A stretch of DNA of 64,000 nucleotides, from the NCBI RefSeq assembly GCF_010015585.1, contig NW_022985084.1, positions 175,345-239,344 on the forward strand, in the 5' to 3' direction. The position numbers were made by a program, and so were the translations under genes. Below, in pieces: positions 11,144-20,942 of this stretch (position 1 is the stretch's first letter; every line of letters starts with the position of its first letter). The notes beneath the pieces are model-generated. The model was given only the letters and a program-made list of their open reading frames with translations. It was not told the DNA's origin and ran no database searches. The stretch comes from Eremomyces bilateralis CBS 781.70 (lineage: Eukaryota > Ascomycota > Dothideomycetes > Eremomycetales > Eremomycetaceae).

Positions 11144-11930
11144 TCGCGCGGTGTTGACATAGTGTAGGATATCCGACGGGCTGTCGGATTGCCATCCTCA
11201 ATTCCGCTTCCTTCACAGGCGGCACAGTAGGGACGGAGCTCATAGCTTGGTGGCGTGGATGTGGAGGACTTCCGGAAGGCGGAGAGTGAATACTATAAAC
11301 AAAGGTGGTTATGTGGCGCGAGATCAGGATCAAAACATCACTATACGACCAGACGATCAGACGATCAGATGAGAAAAGGATATCGTTTGAATTCCTAATT
11401 AGGAAGTATGCACTGGTCGTGAAGATGCTGTTTTTGAGCGATTCAGCTATTCCTCCCATGATTAAGAATACATACTTGATTAAAAATCCTACGGGAGGGT
11501 GATTCTTATTCTAGGAAGGCAGAGATCACGTGCTAGCTACGCTCGTGATGATTTGGGGCAGAAAGGTTGCCTTTATGCACCACTGGCCTATTTTAGGTAT
11601 CATCAGTAAAGTGGAGGGAAACCCCATCACTAGAGGCAAAAGACCTAGAATTTAGGTGCGGATAGCGCGATTTGTGTAGACATAGGGGCTATCAGGTAAG
11701 ATGAAAGCGGGTAGTAGGTAGATCCTGTTCAAACACCTAAAAAGAGCACAGATTTTCCTATGACACGATTATCCAATAAAAGATTTGCCCATTCGTCAAT
11801 TTTGCTTTCCGGCTCGTGTTATTCCAATCTAGCCGTGTCTCGACCGGCTAAGCCTTGCCAATCGCGCTGCGGCCTCAGCAGGGCACATAACAGCTACACG
11901 CATCCGTTACGAGAAACTGTTCGTTAGGGC
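11144..11930. other. Gene-free stretch between helicase relic and P450nor
   Basis: Nothing supported as a gene. A perfect 7-bp-stem hairpin ATCCGAC-GGGCT-GTCGGAT lies at 11171-11189, just past the helicase relic. Confidence 0.45.
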
Positions 11931-13478
11931 TTACCAAACGACTGGAAGCTTTTCGATTCCCACATCCCTATCCAGCGGCGTATACGGGAGCTCCTCCATA
12001 GGAACTGCCACTCGCAGATTCGGTAGTCTTTGGAAGAGAGTGGCTTCATGGCGTCATGAGTAACTACCCACATAAGAGTTCTCGCAAGGGTACTTACAGA
12101 ACACAATCTCGAGCTCCGCCCGAGCAAGCCACTCCGCAATACAGCGATGTGGTCCGTATCCGAAGCCTAATGCTTCCTCATCCCAGCGTTTCCGATACAT
12201 GTTGAACGTATCCGGGTCTGGGAAGACCTCCTCGTCGCGACTACCAGATTGGTTCGAGGCGATTATCCCTTCACCAGCTTTGATTTGCTTGCCGCCGAGT
12301 TCAAGGTCGACTTTCGCCACACGCCGCATGGCGAGGCCTGACCCGGTATGGTAGCGGCAGAGTTCCTCGACGAACGTCGGCGCGAGCGATGGATGTGCTT
12401 TAAGGTCGGCTAGCTGGTCGGGATGTTGAAGGAGCGTGACAACGCCCTAGAGTGACCGGTAAGTGCTTGCAGGCTGCATGCAATGCAATTCAGAGAGTAG
12501 GTCTTACAAGATTAATCATGTTGACCAGAGTGGCGTTACCAGCAACAAGCAGGAGAAATGCGATTTGAACGGCGTCCATCCGATCGATATAACCCGGTTT
12601 GATCTATACGAGTATGAGCAGAGGGTCCACAAGTCGCCAACAAAAGTTCGCAGTACCTGTTTGGTAACGAGGCTGCTGATTATATCGTCCTTCGGATCCT
12701 CCATTCGCTTATCCACCAGCTTGCCAAGATACACAAGCAGGGAGTCATTGGCAAGCTGTGCCTCCGACGCCGTAGAGCTGCCGTTTGTGCGGATTGCATT
12801 CTGATTTGTAAGATATGGGAGATCTTCGAAAGGCACGCCAAGAGCAGTATAAATGATCTAGTTAAATCAGTGGGCGACGAGCGTGCTTGGAAAACGAGAC
12901 CCACGTATGACGGCACGGGCAAGGCAAAATGCTCCACTAGGTCTACTGGCTGCTCACATCCCTTTGCAATCATTGCTTCCAAAAGCTCATCAACCGTCTT
13001 TTGGATGTAGGGACGCAGACTGTTGACATGTGTCCGAGTAAAGAGAGCTTCCACCATCCCCCTGTCATGTCACGGCTGCCGTCAGCGGAACGTTCCGTAT
13101 AATAAACGTCTAGCGATCGCTTACCTCTGTCTGCCGTGGTCTGGCGGGTCCATATCCACAAATGTCGGCTTATTCTTCGCTGCAGCCTTCCCACCAGGGC
13201 TCATCTCCGGAAATCCGGATGTGGTGCGAATCTATCAACTTCTATAAGCCATCCTGGATTGGGTTGAGCCTGCTATACTGTTGGAGATTTACCTTGGAGA
13301 GTCTATCATCGGTAGCAACCTGGCAAACATCTTTGTGCTTCACGACTAACCACGTCTGGCTGCCATCCCACAGCTTGACCCTGGAAACAGGGTCCGTAGC
13401 CCTCAATTTGGCGTACTCACAAGGCGGCTTGAGACCTGAGGCGCGCTTGAACGGGAAAGAAGGGATTTTCGGCATCAT
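11931..13478 (-). CDS. CYP55: Nitric-oxide reductase cytochrome P450 (P450nor, CYP55 family)
   Basis: P450nor reduces two NO to N2O with electrons taken directly from NAD(P)H, in fungal denitrification or NO detoxification. It is soluble, and in other fungi is mitochondrial or cytosolic. Seven exons (13478-13293, 13231-13125, 13061-12905, 12857-12657, 12603-12508, 12446-12098, 12043-11931) sum to 1209 nt, 402 aa, against 403 in the Fusarium enzyme. Landmarks are [12 protein letters not shown] at the start, [10 protein letters not shown] near 85, the I-helix [12 protein letters not shown], and the haem loop GFGYGPHRC with ligand Cys351. The N-terminal membrane anchor of ordinary fungal P450s is absent, as in the family. 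In the NAD(P)H-specificity loop, residue 73 is Ser and 75 is Gly. All junctions are in phase with no stops, so it is intact although transposon relics lie on both sides. Confidence 0.95.
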
Positions 13479-14058
13479 GTTGTGCTCGTTGCAAATTTCC
13501 GTCGACTTGCTGTTTTAATATTTAGGTTTGTTCAGAGAAGGAAATGAACCAGCATAGGAACCTCTACAGAGTTGTAGTCCTTGGATATTCCCCTTATATA
13601 TATGATTGGCTAGCCTCATATACCCAAAACAATATAAAAAAATGGCCTGACACTTACGTACAATTCCATAGCTCTAAGTAGCATCTCCGGAGTGTCAAGC
13701 CAGGTGTAACCTGGTGATGCATTACAGTATAATGTGTAAGCAGGCTCTCCTGATATGCACGGATTAGGTTAGCGCACTAAGCAGCGTAGCTCTTGAGTAG
13801 CTGGAGAGCTTCACAATGACAGCGGAAGCTTCTTTTCTCTTTTCCTGTTCTTTGGAGATTAGTTCTAGCTTACAATTAATGAATGTCACGGCACGGTAGC
13901 TGGATGCACACAACATACGCGTAACTAAAGGTATTCCAGATTGAGTTAAAGAGTAGAGGTATCTGTACCAGAGGAATCTCAATGAGGTTCCATTTTGGCG
14001 CTAGGATTGATTAGGCCTAGACTCTCAGCCTATGCCAAGTTGCCAACCTTGGGCCATG
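13479..14058. other. Upstream region of P450nor
   Basis: About 580 bp with a TATATATA-like run near 13593, which is 110 bp upstream of the P450nor start and could be part of its promoter. No gene recognised. Its distal end is the 3' flank of the Tc1/mariner relic. Confidence 0.4.
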
Positions 14059-14063
14059 CCCAT

Positions 14064-14325
14064 TGTGAGATAAATAGCGGTTTCGCTCAATCAGGTGATT
14101 AATGCAGCGACACAGTGGGAAAACACCGTTAGATTCCAAAAGAGCGTAGATAGATTGAACTTGATCCTGAAGAGCCGGATCCTACGAAAACAGGCTGTTC
14201 CTGCAGCTATTTTATATGGTTTACAATGGTGATCTATTCCCTTAAAAAGGGAAAAATAGGGGTATAGAATCGAATGTGGAATGAAGCCGTGGAGAAACGC
14301 CAAGAAACACAGATATTCTGTGACA
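14064..14325. mobile_element. Solo LTR, copy 2 (retrotransposon fossil)
   Basis: 262 bp, same family as 8406-8668, with TGTGAGATAAATAGC...TATTCTGTGACA termini. It is flanked by its own perfect 5-bp target duplication CCCAT (14059-14063 and 14326-14330). It is inserted into, or at the edge of, a Tc1/mariner transposase relic, so the retroelement arrived later than that transposon. No internal region remains. Confidence 0.85.
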
Positions 14326-14330
14326 CCCAT

Positions 14331-14570
14331 AACATACAATATCTTTCGCCTTTACGACGAATGATATGGAGCTTGCCTTGGGAACCAAGCCCAGCATGTG
14401 ACTCGTCGCTAAAACGTACCCTCCGCCAGTGATCTGCTGAGCGAACCTCCCCTGATGCAAGAAACTCAGTAGTAAGCGTGCAACAGAGAGCCAGAAACAG
14501 CAAATCTTCCCTTTTGGCTTCACCGGAATGTGGAAGTGAGCCATATTCCGAATTATCCCCCATGTCAAGT
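14331..14570 (-). mobile_element. Tc1/mariner transposase fragment
   Basis: Minus-strand reading gives a Tc1-like catalytic block, [11 protein letters not shown] followed by [19 protein letters not shown], in which the D of FSDE corresponds to the second catalytic Asp of the DDE triad. N-terminal DNA-binding and C-terminal parts are not recognisable, so it is a short relic of a DNA transposon. The solo LTR lies at its coding-downstream side. Confidence 0.7.
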
Positions 14571-14965
14571 CGCGGGGGACACTGGTCTGACTGAGATTAG
14601 AGATGTGCGCACCTTCGCGTCGCTTGCCCGTTGTTTGCTTATCGTTTGTTGGTCATTGTGTAGATTTCATTTCCGACCGGAATCGGCACGGTATCAGAAA
14701 ATGTCGAATTACATTATTGAAACGCCACGAGGTTGGTTTGCCGGATCCTAATAAATGACTTGATGTCTGGCTCCGCCGTGGAGAATCTGATATACAACGC
14801 AAGTCATTCCGGCCCAGCGACTTTTTCACGCGTCAAAGTGTTGTTATGGAACAGCAAAGCCCTTCACATCTATGTATTTGCAGCTTCTCAACATCTCTCA
14901 TACAATTCTGATTCACTGCCACCCCTGTCGATTCCTTTTCGTGGATTAGCATTCAAAGTGCAGCC

Positions 14966-15169
14966 ATGCTCGGGAGCCTTGCTTCGGTGAATCTTTCCAT
15001 ATTTGGTGTACTCGCAACGCTGTTCACATTCCTTGGGTCCAGTAATGCTCAGTATATCCAGAACTGGCAATGGCTAACTACTGCTGGCGAGTTGAAGCCC
15101 CACTGGTACCCTTCTCCTGGGGTGGAGCCTTTTCGAACAGACCACATTCCACAGACAGGTATGGGGGAT
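14966..15169 (+). CDS. Possible first exon of a small secreted protein (unrecognised)
   Basis: From ATG 14966 the frame encodes a good signal-peptide-like start (MLGSLASVNLSIFGVLATLF...SNAQ, predicted cleavage after about residue 28). A W/Y/P-rich stretch follows (NWQWL, KPHWYPSPG). A GTATGG donor at 15161 and a TTTCCACAG acceptor near 15228 could join it to further exons, but no downstream frame gave a recognisable or long protein. It may be a decayed or species-specific secreted protein. Treat the boundaries as provisional. Confidence 0.3.
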
Positions 15170-16322
15170 ACCTGATCCCGACCGCGACAGCACAGCTCGC
15201 TAGTTAGCCGTTCAATCTGTTTCCACAGACTTTGCGATGCTTGGAAGAGTGCGAAGGGTCCCACTCGTTATAAGAATCAAACCCATCGTAAGAAGGTCGT
15301 GTCCCTGGCTCCGATGCATTGTATTTGTTTTATTTCTGGCCCCTAGTAATGTTGACTTCCGAGTACATGTAGGAGTAGGAGATAACTTCTTTTCTCCCAC
15401 GATAACTCAATTCGGTGGCATCGATCGCTGACGAATGCATCCGGATGCTTCGTCGCCCTGCTCGGTCCAACTACGCTATAATGACATACCACAGATCACC
15501 AAATCCGGTAACGAGCCTCCGAATAGTCTTTACGACTACCGTGAGTAGTCCCCCGCTATATTGACCATGTTCTGCTGCCGTTGTGCCATAGGAGTCTGGG
15601 CAGGATTGTGAGGCGGATATCTCTCCGGCGAGGGATACAGGAGCATGTCGAGCTTCACCTGAGCTTGATGCTCGCCCTATGACGGCGGAAACCCTAGTCA
15701 GTTACGACCAACATAGACGACATCAGGGAAGACTTACTCCTCGTCTCGAGAGCTACTCCATTTGCGAACGCTCGAGTGACACCGAAATGGTAGGCATTTA
15801 CTTACCAATGAATCTTAGTACCGCTGGCAAGGTGATGTCGGAACACGCAGTTAAGGAGGGCGCATGTCATGTTGAGGTTCTCTTCGGCGCAGCTCGCATG
15901 AAGATGGACTGAAATATCATCTTGGATCATCTGCTGTCGGACATTTGGTACGAATGATATCGTCTTCTTTGGAATCGAGGTCGGTGCGTCTTATTAACCA
16001 CCTAGCTTGCTTCAAGGATGCCAATGGCGCCGGCGCGGTATTTCTCGTCGGCACTGTTCATACTACCATGGGATGGCACTGTATCGTGTCCTGGGCGTTC
16101 TAGATGGCTGGATTGATCTTTTGTTATAATACTCTTGTGTGATACGCTGTCATTTTTCAATGTCATATCACCCGAAATTATGAATGCAAGTCCAGATGTA
16201 TACAAGAAACTTCATGTGTACGCGAATAATGATAAGCCATAATACATACATACATCAAGCTCACTGTGCCTTCTCTTCATTACGCCACGTCAGCGCCGAG
16301 CACTGCGCACATGTCACAACGT
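15170..16322. other. Unresolved stretch, possible remains of the upstream secreted-protein gene
   Basis: Short plus-strand frames (for example 15237-15431 and 15679-15912) might be exons or decayed coding sequence, but none matches a family I know. No repeat or RNA gene was seen. Confidence 0.3.
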
Positions 16323-17023
16323 TCACAACAAAGCAAGGAGATAGGTAAGAGCACCACCTAGAACAGCGGCGAAGCCCACGTCGGTGACGGTCTGAGGTAC
16401 AGCCGCGCCCGTGAACGTCGGGGGCTTGCTAGGAGCCGGCTTGGAGTACGTTGCGGGGTGAGAGCTGGTACCGTTCTGACTGGCGGTTCCCGAAGCGCTG
16501 CCGGACGGTTTCTGAGTAACCGTCGCGGTGGCGGTGGCGGTCGCGGTGCTCGTTTTCGGCGGCGCGCTGACGCCGAGAGAGGCGGCGCAGGACGAGGCGT
16601 CAATTCCCTGAAAGCGGAATTAGAATCGGCATTCAACATGCTTCTATATCGGAACTTACGCTCGGGCAGCAGTATGGGCTGACGAGACAGAAGGAATCCG
16701 ATGGACATGCCCACTCGCTACTGCAGCAGGTGTGGCCTTCGCTTGGATTGTAGCAGAGTCGGGGAGCTGAGGATGTCTTCTCACGGCCTGGATAGCGTTA
16801 ATGGACTGTATTCTGCCGAACGAATGGGTGACATACAAGCCTCGTAGCCTTCACCAAACGCCTCGACACAACTGGCTCCTGGAGAAGAGATGGTTCCCGG
16901 TACGAATTGCCCCGACTGACGACGAGCAAGATCGTTGGAAACGATCCGAATATTCTCCTCTGCGACGACACTCCCTACGTACCCACTCACCAGGGCAACC
17001 GCAGTGAAAATAACGGAACGCAT
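16323..17023 (-). CDS. GPI-anchored cysteine-rich cell-surface protein
   Basis: Three exons (17023-16837, 16787-16660, 16607-16323) join in frame to 199 aa. A signal peptide covers residues 1 to about 21 (ending SVVA). A compact Cys-rich domain follows (CVEAFGEGYEAC, LCYNPSEGHTCC, EWACPSDSFCL, PYCCPS, then SSC). Next is a Thr/Ser/Ala/Pro-rich linker of about 60 residues with a TATATATATVT run. The protein ends in a hydrophobic GPI-signal tail (VGFAAVLGGALTYLLALL). The layout matches small Ascomycete GPI proteins with a CCS-xW-ACP-x-xx-FC...YCCP pattern, whose function is unknown. The start is the ATG at 17023; the triplet just before it is GTG. It is probably in the cell wall or plasma membrane. 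No frame damage was seen. Confidence 0.8.
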
Positions 17024-18951
17024 CACGCAAGGTTGAACTTTGGCGGACGAGAGAATGATAAGGATAAGTAAGGAAGTGCTAACGACAGGATAATCAGCAA
17101 CGAGCGACTTCGCATACGTTGTATGCAGGTGACGAAACGAGCGGCAACACTGGGGAGAATCCAGCAGGGAAACGATGGGTTTTCAAGGAAGATGGGATCA
17201 GCGATATTGATTTAGGAGAGAAATGGCAGGACATAAATAAATTAACTTGACGACGGAAAACCCTACCGAATGAGCCGCTATATTACTCTCTTGGCTTAGG
17301 AGCCATGAAGACATGGATTGGCATGGCAATTGGCAACACACTTGCCAGACGGGAAATGAAGAATGTACGAGAAGCGTATCGGCTATCGCAGGACTGTAGA
17401 AAAGGCTCGGTGGCTATTACCAGGTCCCTCCTCTAGATAAAAAGAAATATGGCGGGCGGGTGATGAACTGAGGCATCGAGTCTTGAGTGGCTTACGTGCA
17501 GATTATCGCGAACCATTGAACAACAGTGGCAAGTATATTGCCCGTATTCCGTACTCCCATCGCTAATGTGAAAACGATGAAGCAGAAGGATGGAAGATAG
17601 TTATGAAGGGGTCTGGTCAGTTTCAGGTAGCTATCCAGGCACACGACCAATAGTAGAGCGGGCGATATAGACCCCGGTAGCGCCCACACTACCGAGACTC
17701 AATCCAATGCCAGGAACAGGGAAATTAGGAATAGAAATTGGAGATTGGAATTCGTCCTGGGAGCATTCGGATTCGACCGTGATCTTGGTCCTTGGTGTTG
17801 GCTTCCCTCCCAGCATCTGATCCGGCGTCTTGGTTGGCCGGCCAATTTATTAGCGAGTGATGAAGCGGTTGACTGCCACGCCTGCTCTCAGTGGTCGACG
17901 GGATGTGGTGCATACGGGCCACCCCTTATGAAGTCATGAATCTTATTTGCGCGTTATGAGCCCTGTGACGGCTCGATGGTCGACTAGACGGCCTGTGCAA
18001 TGTTCGCCGTGGAGAAGGCAGGAAATCTACACAGGACTAGAAATTGGCACACGACCAAGATTGTTCTCATTTCCCCGCGGTCTTGGAAGGCAGACTTTGT
18101 CTCCCGGCGCTGCGGTGAACCGCGGCCGGGATTGGGCAATGAAAAATTGTTTAAGATCCCAGGAGATCTGCCCGGGTCCTAGACCGATCAAAGGCATTGT
18201 TTCCTTGGCCAATGGCCGGCAGGCGGAAGGCATGAGACTCCGTTTTGATTGACCGACTGAAATGAGTACTCGAACTTTACGTCTTTGGCTATCGAGCGAT
18301 TGGAATCAAGACTAGCGGCGGCACAGTCAAAACGACCCTAAGACTATAAGACCGTGCAGCGTCTTATACAACTGTGCCAGAGTTGAGAAGCCGATTCTGC
18401 GACCGCCCACAACACCCAAGTAATGATATTATTACTTCATGGTCTTGGGTGACGATACTCTGAGCCGAATTCGGATCATCAACCTCTTACCTTAGGATTC
18501 GACAGTTGTGTGGCAGACTTGCCGAGTCGAGCAATGTAACGACGAAGTAACAATAATGTTTGACTTGAGATAGCAGAATACGGTAACAAATATACTCCCA
18601 AAAAGGACGCTCCAATCCAGCAATGCAAGATACTAGATGTCAAAACCAAAGCGCAAGTATGCTTCAGGATTATCGATTCTCCCGCTCTAGATGTCACCTC
18701 AGGTCAAAAGGATATCAAACGAAGCCACGTTCAGCGAACGACTGCCCGCACGCTCTGACGCGATGGAGTGTGAAACATGTCCGAACCAGATCCTCATAAA
18801 CGCCGATTACAACTACGTAGTGAAGACGGGAGGGTGGAGTAAGAAAGTCGAATTCCGCCCCAGGCTTGGCGGCCCTGCAAGTGCTCGTGTTTTTGTTAGC
18901 TGTCCATTCAGTAATGGCCCGCAATGAGTTTCCGCTCCCCAGATCGGAGCA
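17024..18951. other. Long gene-poor stretch with a possible membrane-protein remnant
   Basis: About 1.9 kb without a supported complete gene. On the minus strand, 17816-17492 can be read as hydrophobic segments in two frames (PVPGIGLSLGSVG..., then SPALLLVVCLDSYL and FCFIVFTLAMGV), followed by a GTAAG donor. This might be an exon of an unknown or decayed membrane protein, but I could not complete it. A short palindrome lies at 18413-18451 and is listed separately. Confidence 0.3.
18413..18451. repeat. Short perfect-ended palindrome
   Basis: CACCCAAG at 18413-18420 and CTTGGGTG at 18444-18451 are exact reverse complements, with a second inner dyad (TAAT-GAT-ATTA) between them. It lies between the 3' side of SSO1 and the GPI-protein promoter. 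It could be a small hairpin or a transcription-factor dyad; no family is assigned. Confidence 0.4.
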
Positions 18952-20065
18952 CTACTGTCGCGTGACTACTACCACAGCAACGATGACGGCGATCGCGATA
19001 AGGATGAGAACTATAGTCGTCAGCATGCGCAAGGTAGAAAAAAGGGCTTAGGGGGACGCACTGCAGATGAGAAGGCACCACCACTTCTTCCTTCTCGCGC
19101 CCCGCGCTTTGATAATACCGGTGTCGAGCTCCGTATTGCCTTTCACAATGTTCTCATGCACCTCCTCGCCCTTCTGTTCGATCTGGACCACCATTTCGTC
19201 CTGCTGCATGACGACGGCGTCCAGGTCTTGGAACAGCTGCGCCAACTCGATCATCTGGCGCTCGATCTTCTGGATCTCCGCGTGCCGCTGCTGAACCGCC
19301 CCGAGGGTTCGCTGGGCTTGTCCACGACGGTCGGATTGCATGAGCTGTGATTCGCCTTCGTCAGCATCACTTCGTAATTGTAGCCATCGAGCGTTCAGAG
19401 ATACTAACCGCCTGACTGAAGATCGGCCCGCTTGGTTCCTCCACGACGGCTTGGATTTCCTCTTCGGTGGCTTCCGGCCGCACAATCTTGTATTGCCGTG
19501 CCGTCTGCTGTTGCAGCTCCTTTCGCATGTCCCGCTCCTGCGTCTGATACTTGTTGATCATCGCCTTTAGTCTCCGGTCCGCTCTTCCCACCTGTGGTGC
19601 GTTCCTTGTGGATCCGGATTCTGGGTTCGACTTGATCCGCTTCATCCGGTCGACCAGACCTCGATATGCGGTCATGATGTCTTGTGCTTTGATATCGACG
19701 GACTGGCCGCCTTGACGGAGGTCGGTATTCGTGTCGTTGAGGCGGCGTTGATGGAGCCGGTTCAGTTCCTGTAGGTCTTCTTCAAGGGACTCGATGGTGC
19801 GGTCGATGTCCTGCACGTCGTTGAGGAGGGAATTCCCTCCCATTCCGCCTTGGGGAGCGCCGAATGATGCCTGGGGAGGTCGGTTGAAAGATCCCATTTC
19901 GACGTCTCGAGCTAAGGACGTCAGTCGAGTTGGTGAGAAGTGTTGGCCAGTCTTACATCCATAGCCTGAATTTCCTTCATTTGGACGCTGATCGTACGGG
20001 TTTTGTTGGTCGAAGGAATCAATCTGGCCGTAGCCTCCTTGATTATATCCTCCGTATCGTGGCAT
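18952..20065 (-). CDS. SSO1: Plasma-membrane t-SNARE, syntaxin 1 / Sso1 (Qa-SNARE)
   Basis: Target-membrane SNARE for exocytosis, partner of Sec9 and the Snc v-SNARE. Four exons (20065-19957, 19911-19409, 19344-19062, 19010-18952) give 317 aa. The N-terminus is Gly/Gln/Tyr-rich (RYGGYNQGGYGQ). A three-helix Habc domain spans about residues 70-200. The SNARE motif runs EIQKIERQMIELAQLFQDL to ENIVKGNTELDTGI, with the zero-layer Gln in LFQDL. A basic juxtamembrane stretch ARRKKWW follows, then a C-terminal tail anchor (ICILILIAIAVIVAVVVV) encoded across the last intron. The tail ends with TRQ after the helix. All intron phases agree. This marks the start of the core-gene part of the window. Confidence 0.95.
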
Positions 20066-20942
20066 GATCGCGGTATTGGTCGAAGGAGAGCAATGTGAAG
20101 AACAGTATATGCTCTAGAATATCAACAGTAAAATGTACAAATGATTTGAAAGTCCACCGCCGGTGAACGATATCCAGCGGCCTGAAACGCGGAGACGGCT
20201 CGAACGTTTCGCACTCCTTGACGCGCTCAACCTGAAATGGAGTCACTACCCCTGCGCAATGCTGAAATCGAGCAAGTCACCAACGATAAATACTCGGGAA
20301 AACAAAGAGCGGGCAATGGCGACGCTCCAAAGAAAAACTCCGGGTATATAGATGAAATAGAAATGAAACGATGTGGTGGAAGATGCACAGCCGGAACGAT
20401 GGAGGAGCTGAAAAAGGGACACGAGCTGCCGAGATCAGCACTTGGGGTTGCTAACTAGCTTTGGGGCTGGGCCGCGTCGGGGCCCGGGGCTGATGGATCG
20501 ACTCTCCTATGGCCTAATGCAGCCTTGAAGACGGTAGCATTGCTCGGCGCTGTAATAATGTAACGATCTGTATGGCGTATGCAGTAATATGTAATGCTGA
20601 GTATTCCATAGAACGCCTTAAAATCATAAGATACGCCACGTTGTTGGAGTGCTTACAAGAGACGCACTTTGATACGCCAAAGACACTGTTCATGCAGTAA
20701 ATTAATTAGGATTCCAACAGCGACCAACAGAGGAACCTGGGTAGAATCTGTATTGTCATATACATAATTGCCGTTTAGGGCCTTTGGACGCATTATAATA
20801 GTCGTCCTGGGCAGTCGATATGCCAATCCAAGGTCTGGTGCGCTCTTACGCCACCCTTCTTCTTCGATGCTGCGTCGCAGTCTCAGAGTCTATATAAAAC
20901 ATTCAATGAAAAATGGAGCCCAACGCTTCTCTCGGACCACAC
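20066..20942. other. Intergenic between SSO1 5' end and NPT1 3' end
   Basis: Contains the upstream region and probable 5'UTR of SSO1 (20066 to about 20460) and the 3' flank of NPT1. No other gene recognised. Confidence 0.5.

Noticed and set aside
11171-11189. Hairpin ATCCGAC-GGGCT-GTCGGAT after the helicase relic as a Helitron 3' terminus
   Set aside because: Helitron ends need a CTRR tetramer about 10-12 nt past the hairpin followed by T; I find none here, so the end of the element is not established.
13162-13518. 118-codon plus-strand frame across the first P450nor exons
   Set aside because: Antisense to exons proven by the P450nor alignment; no independent evidence.
1-18900. A secondary-metabolite gene cluster built on the P450 and neighbouring genes
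   Set aside because: No polyketide synthase, peptide synthetase, terpene cyclase, transporter or cluster regulator is visible in the region; the neighbours are a receptor-like protein, transposon relics and an NO reductase.
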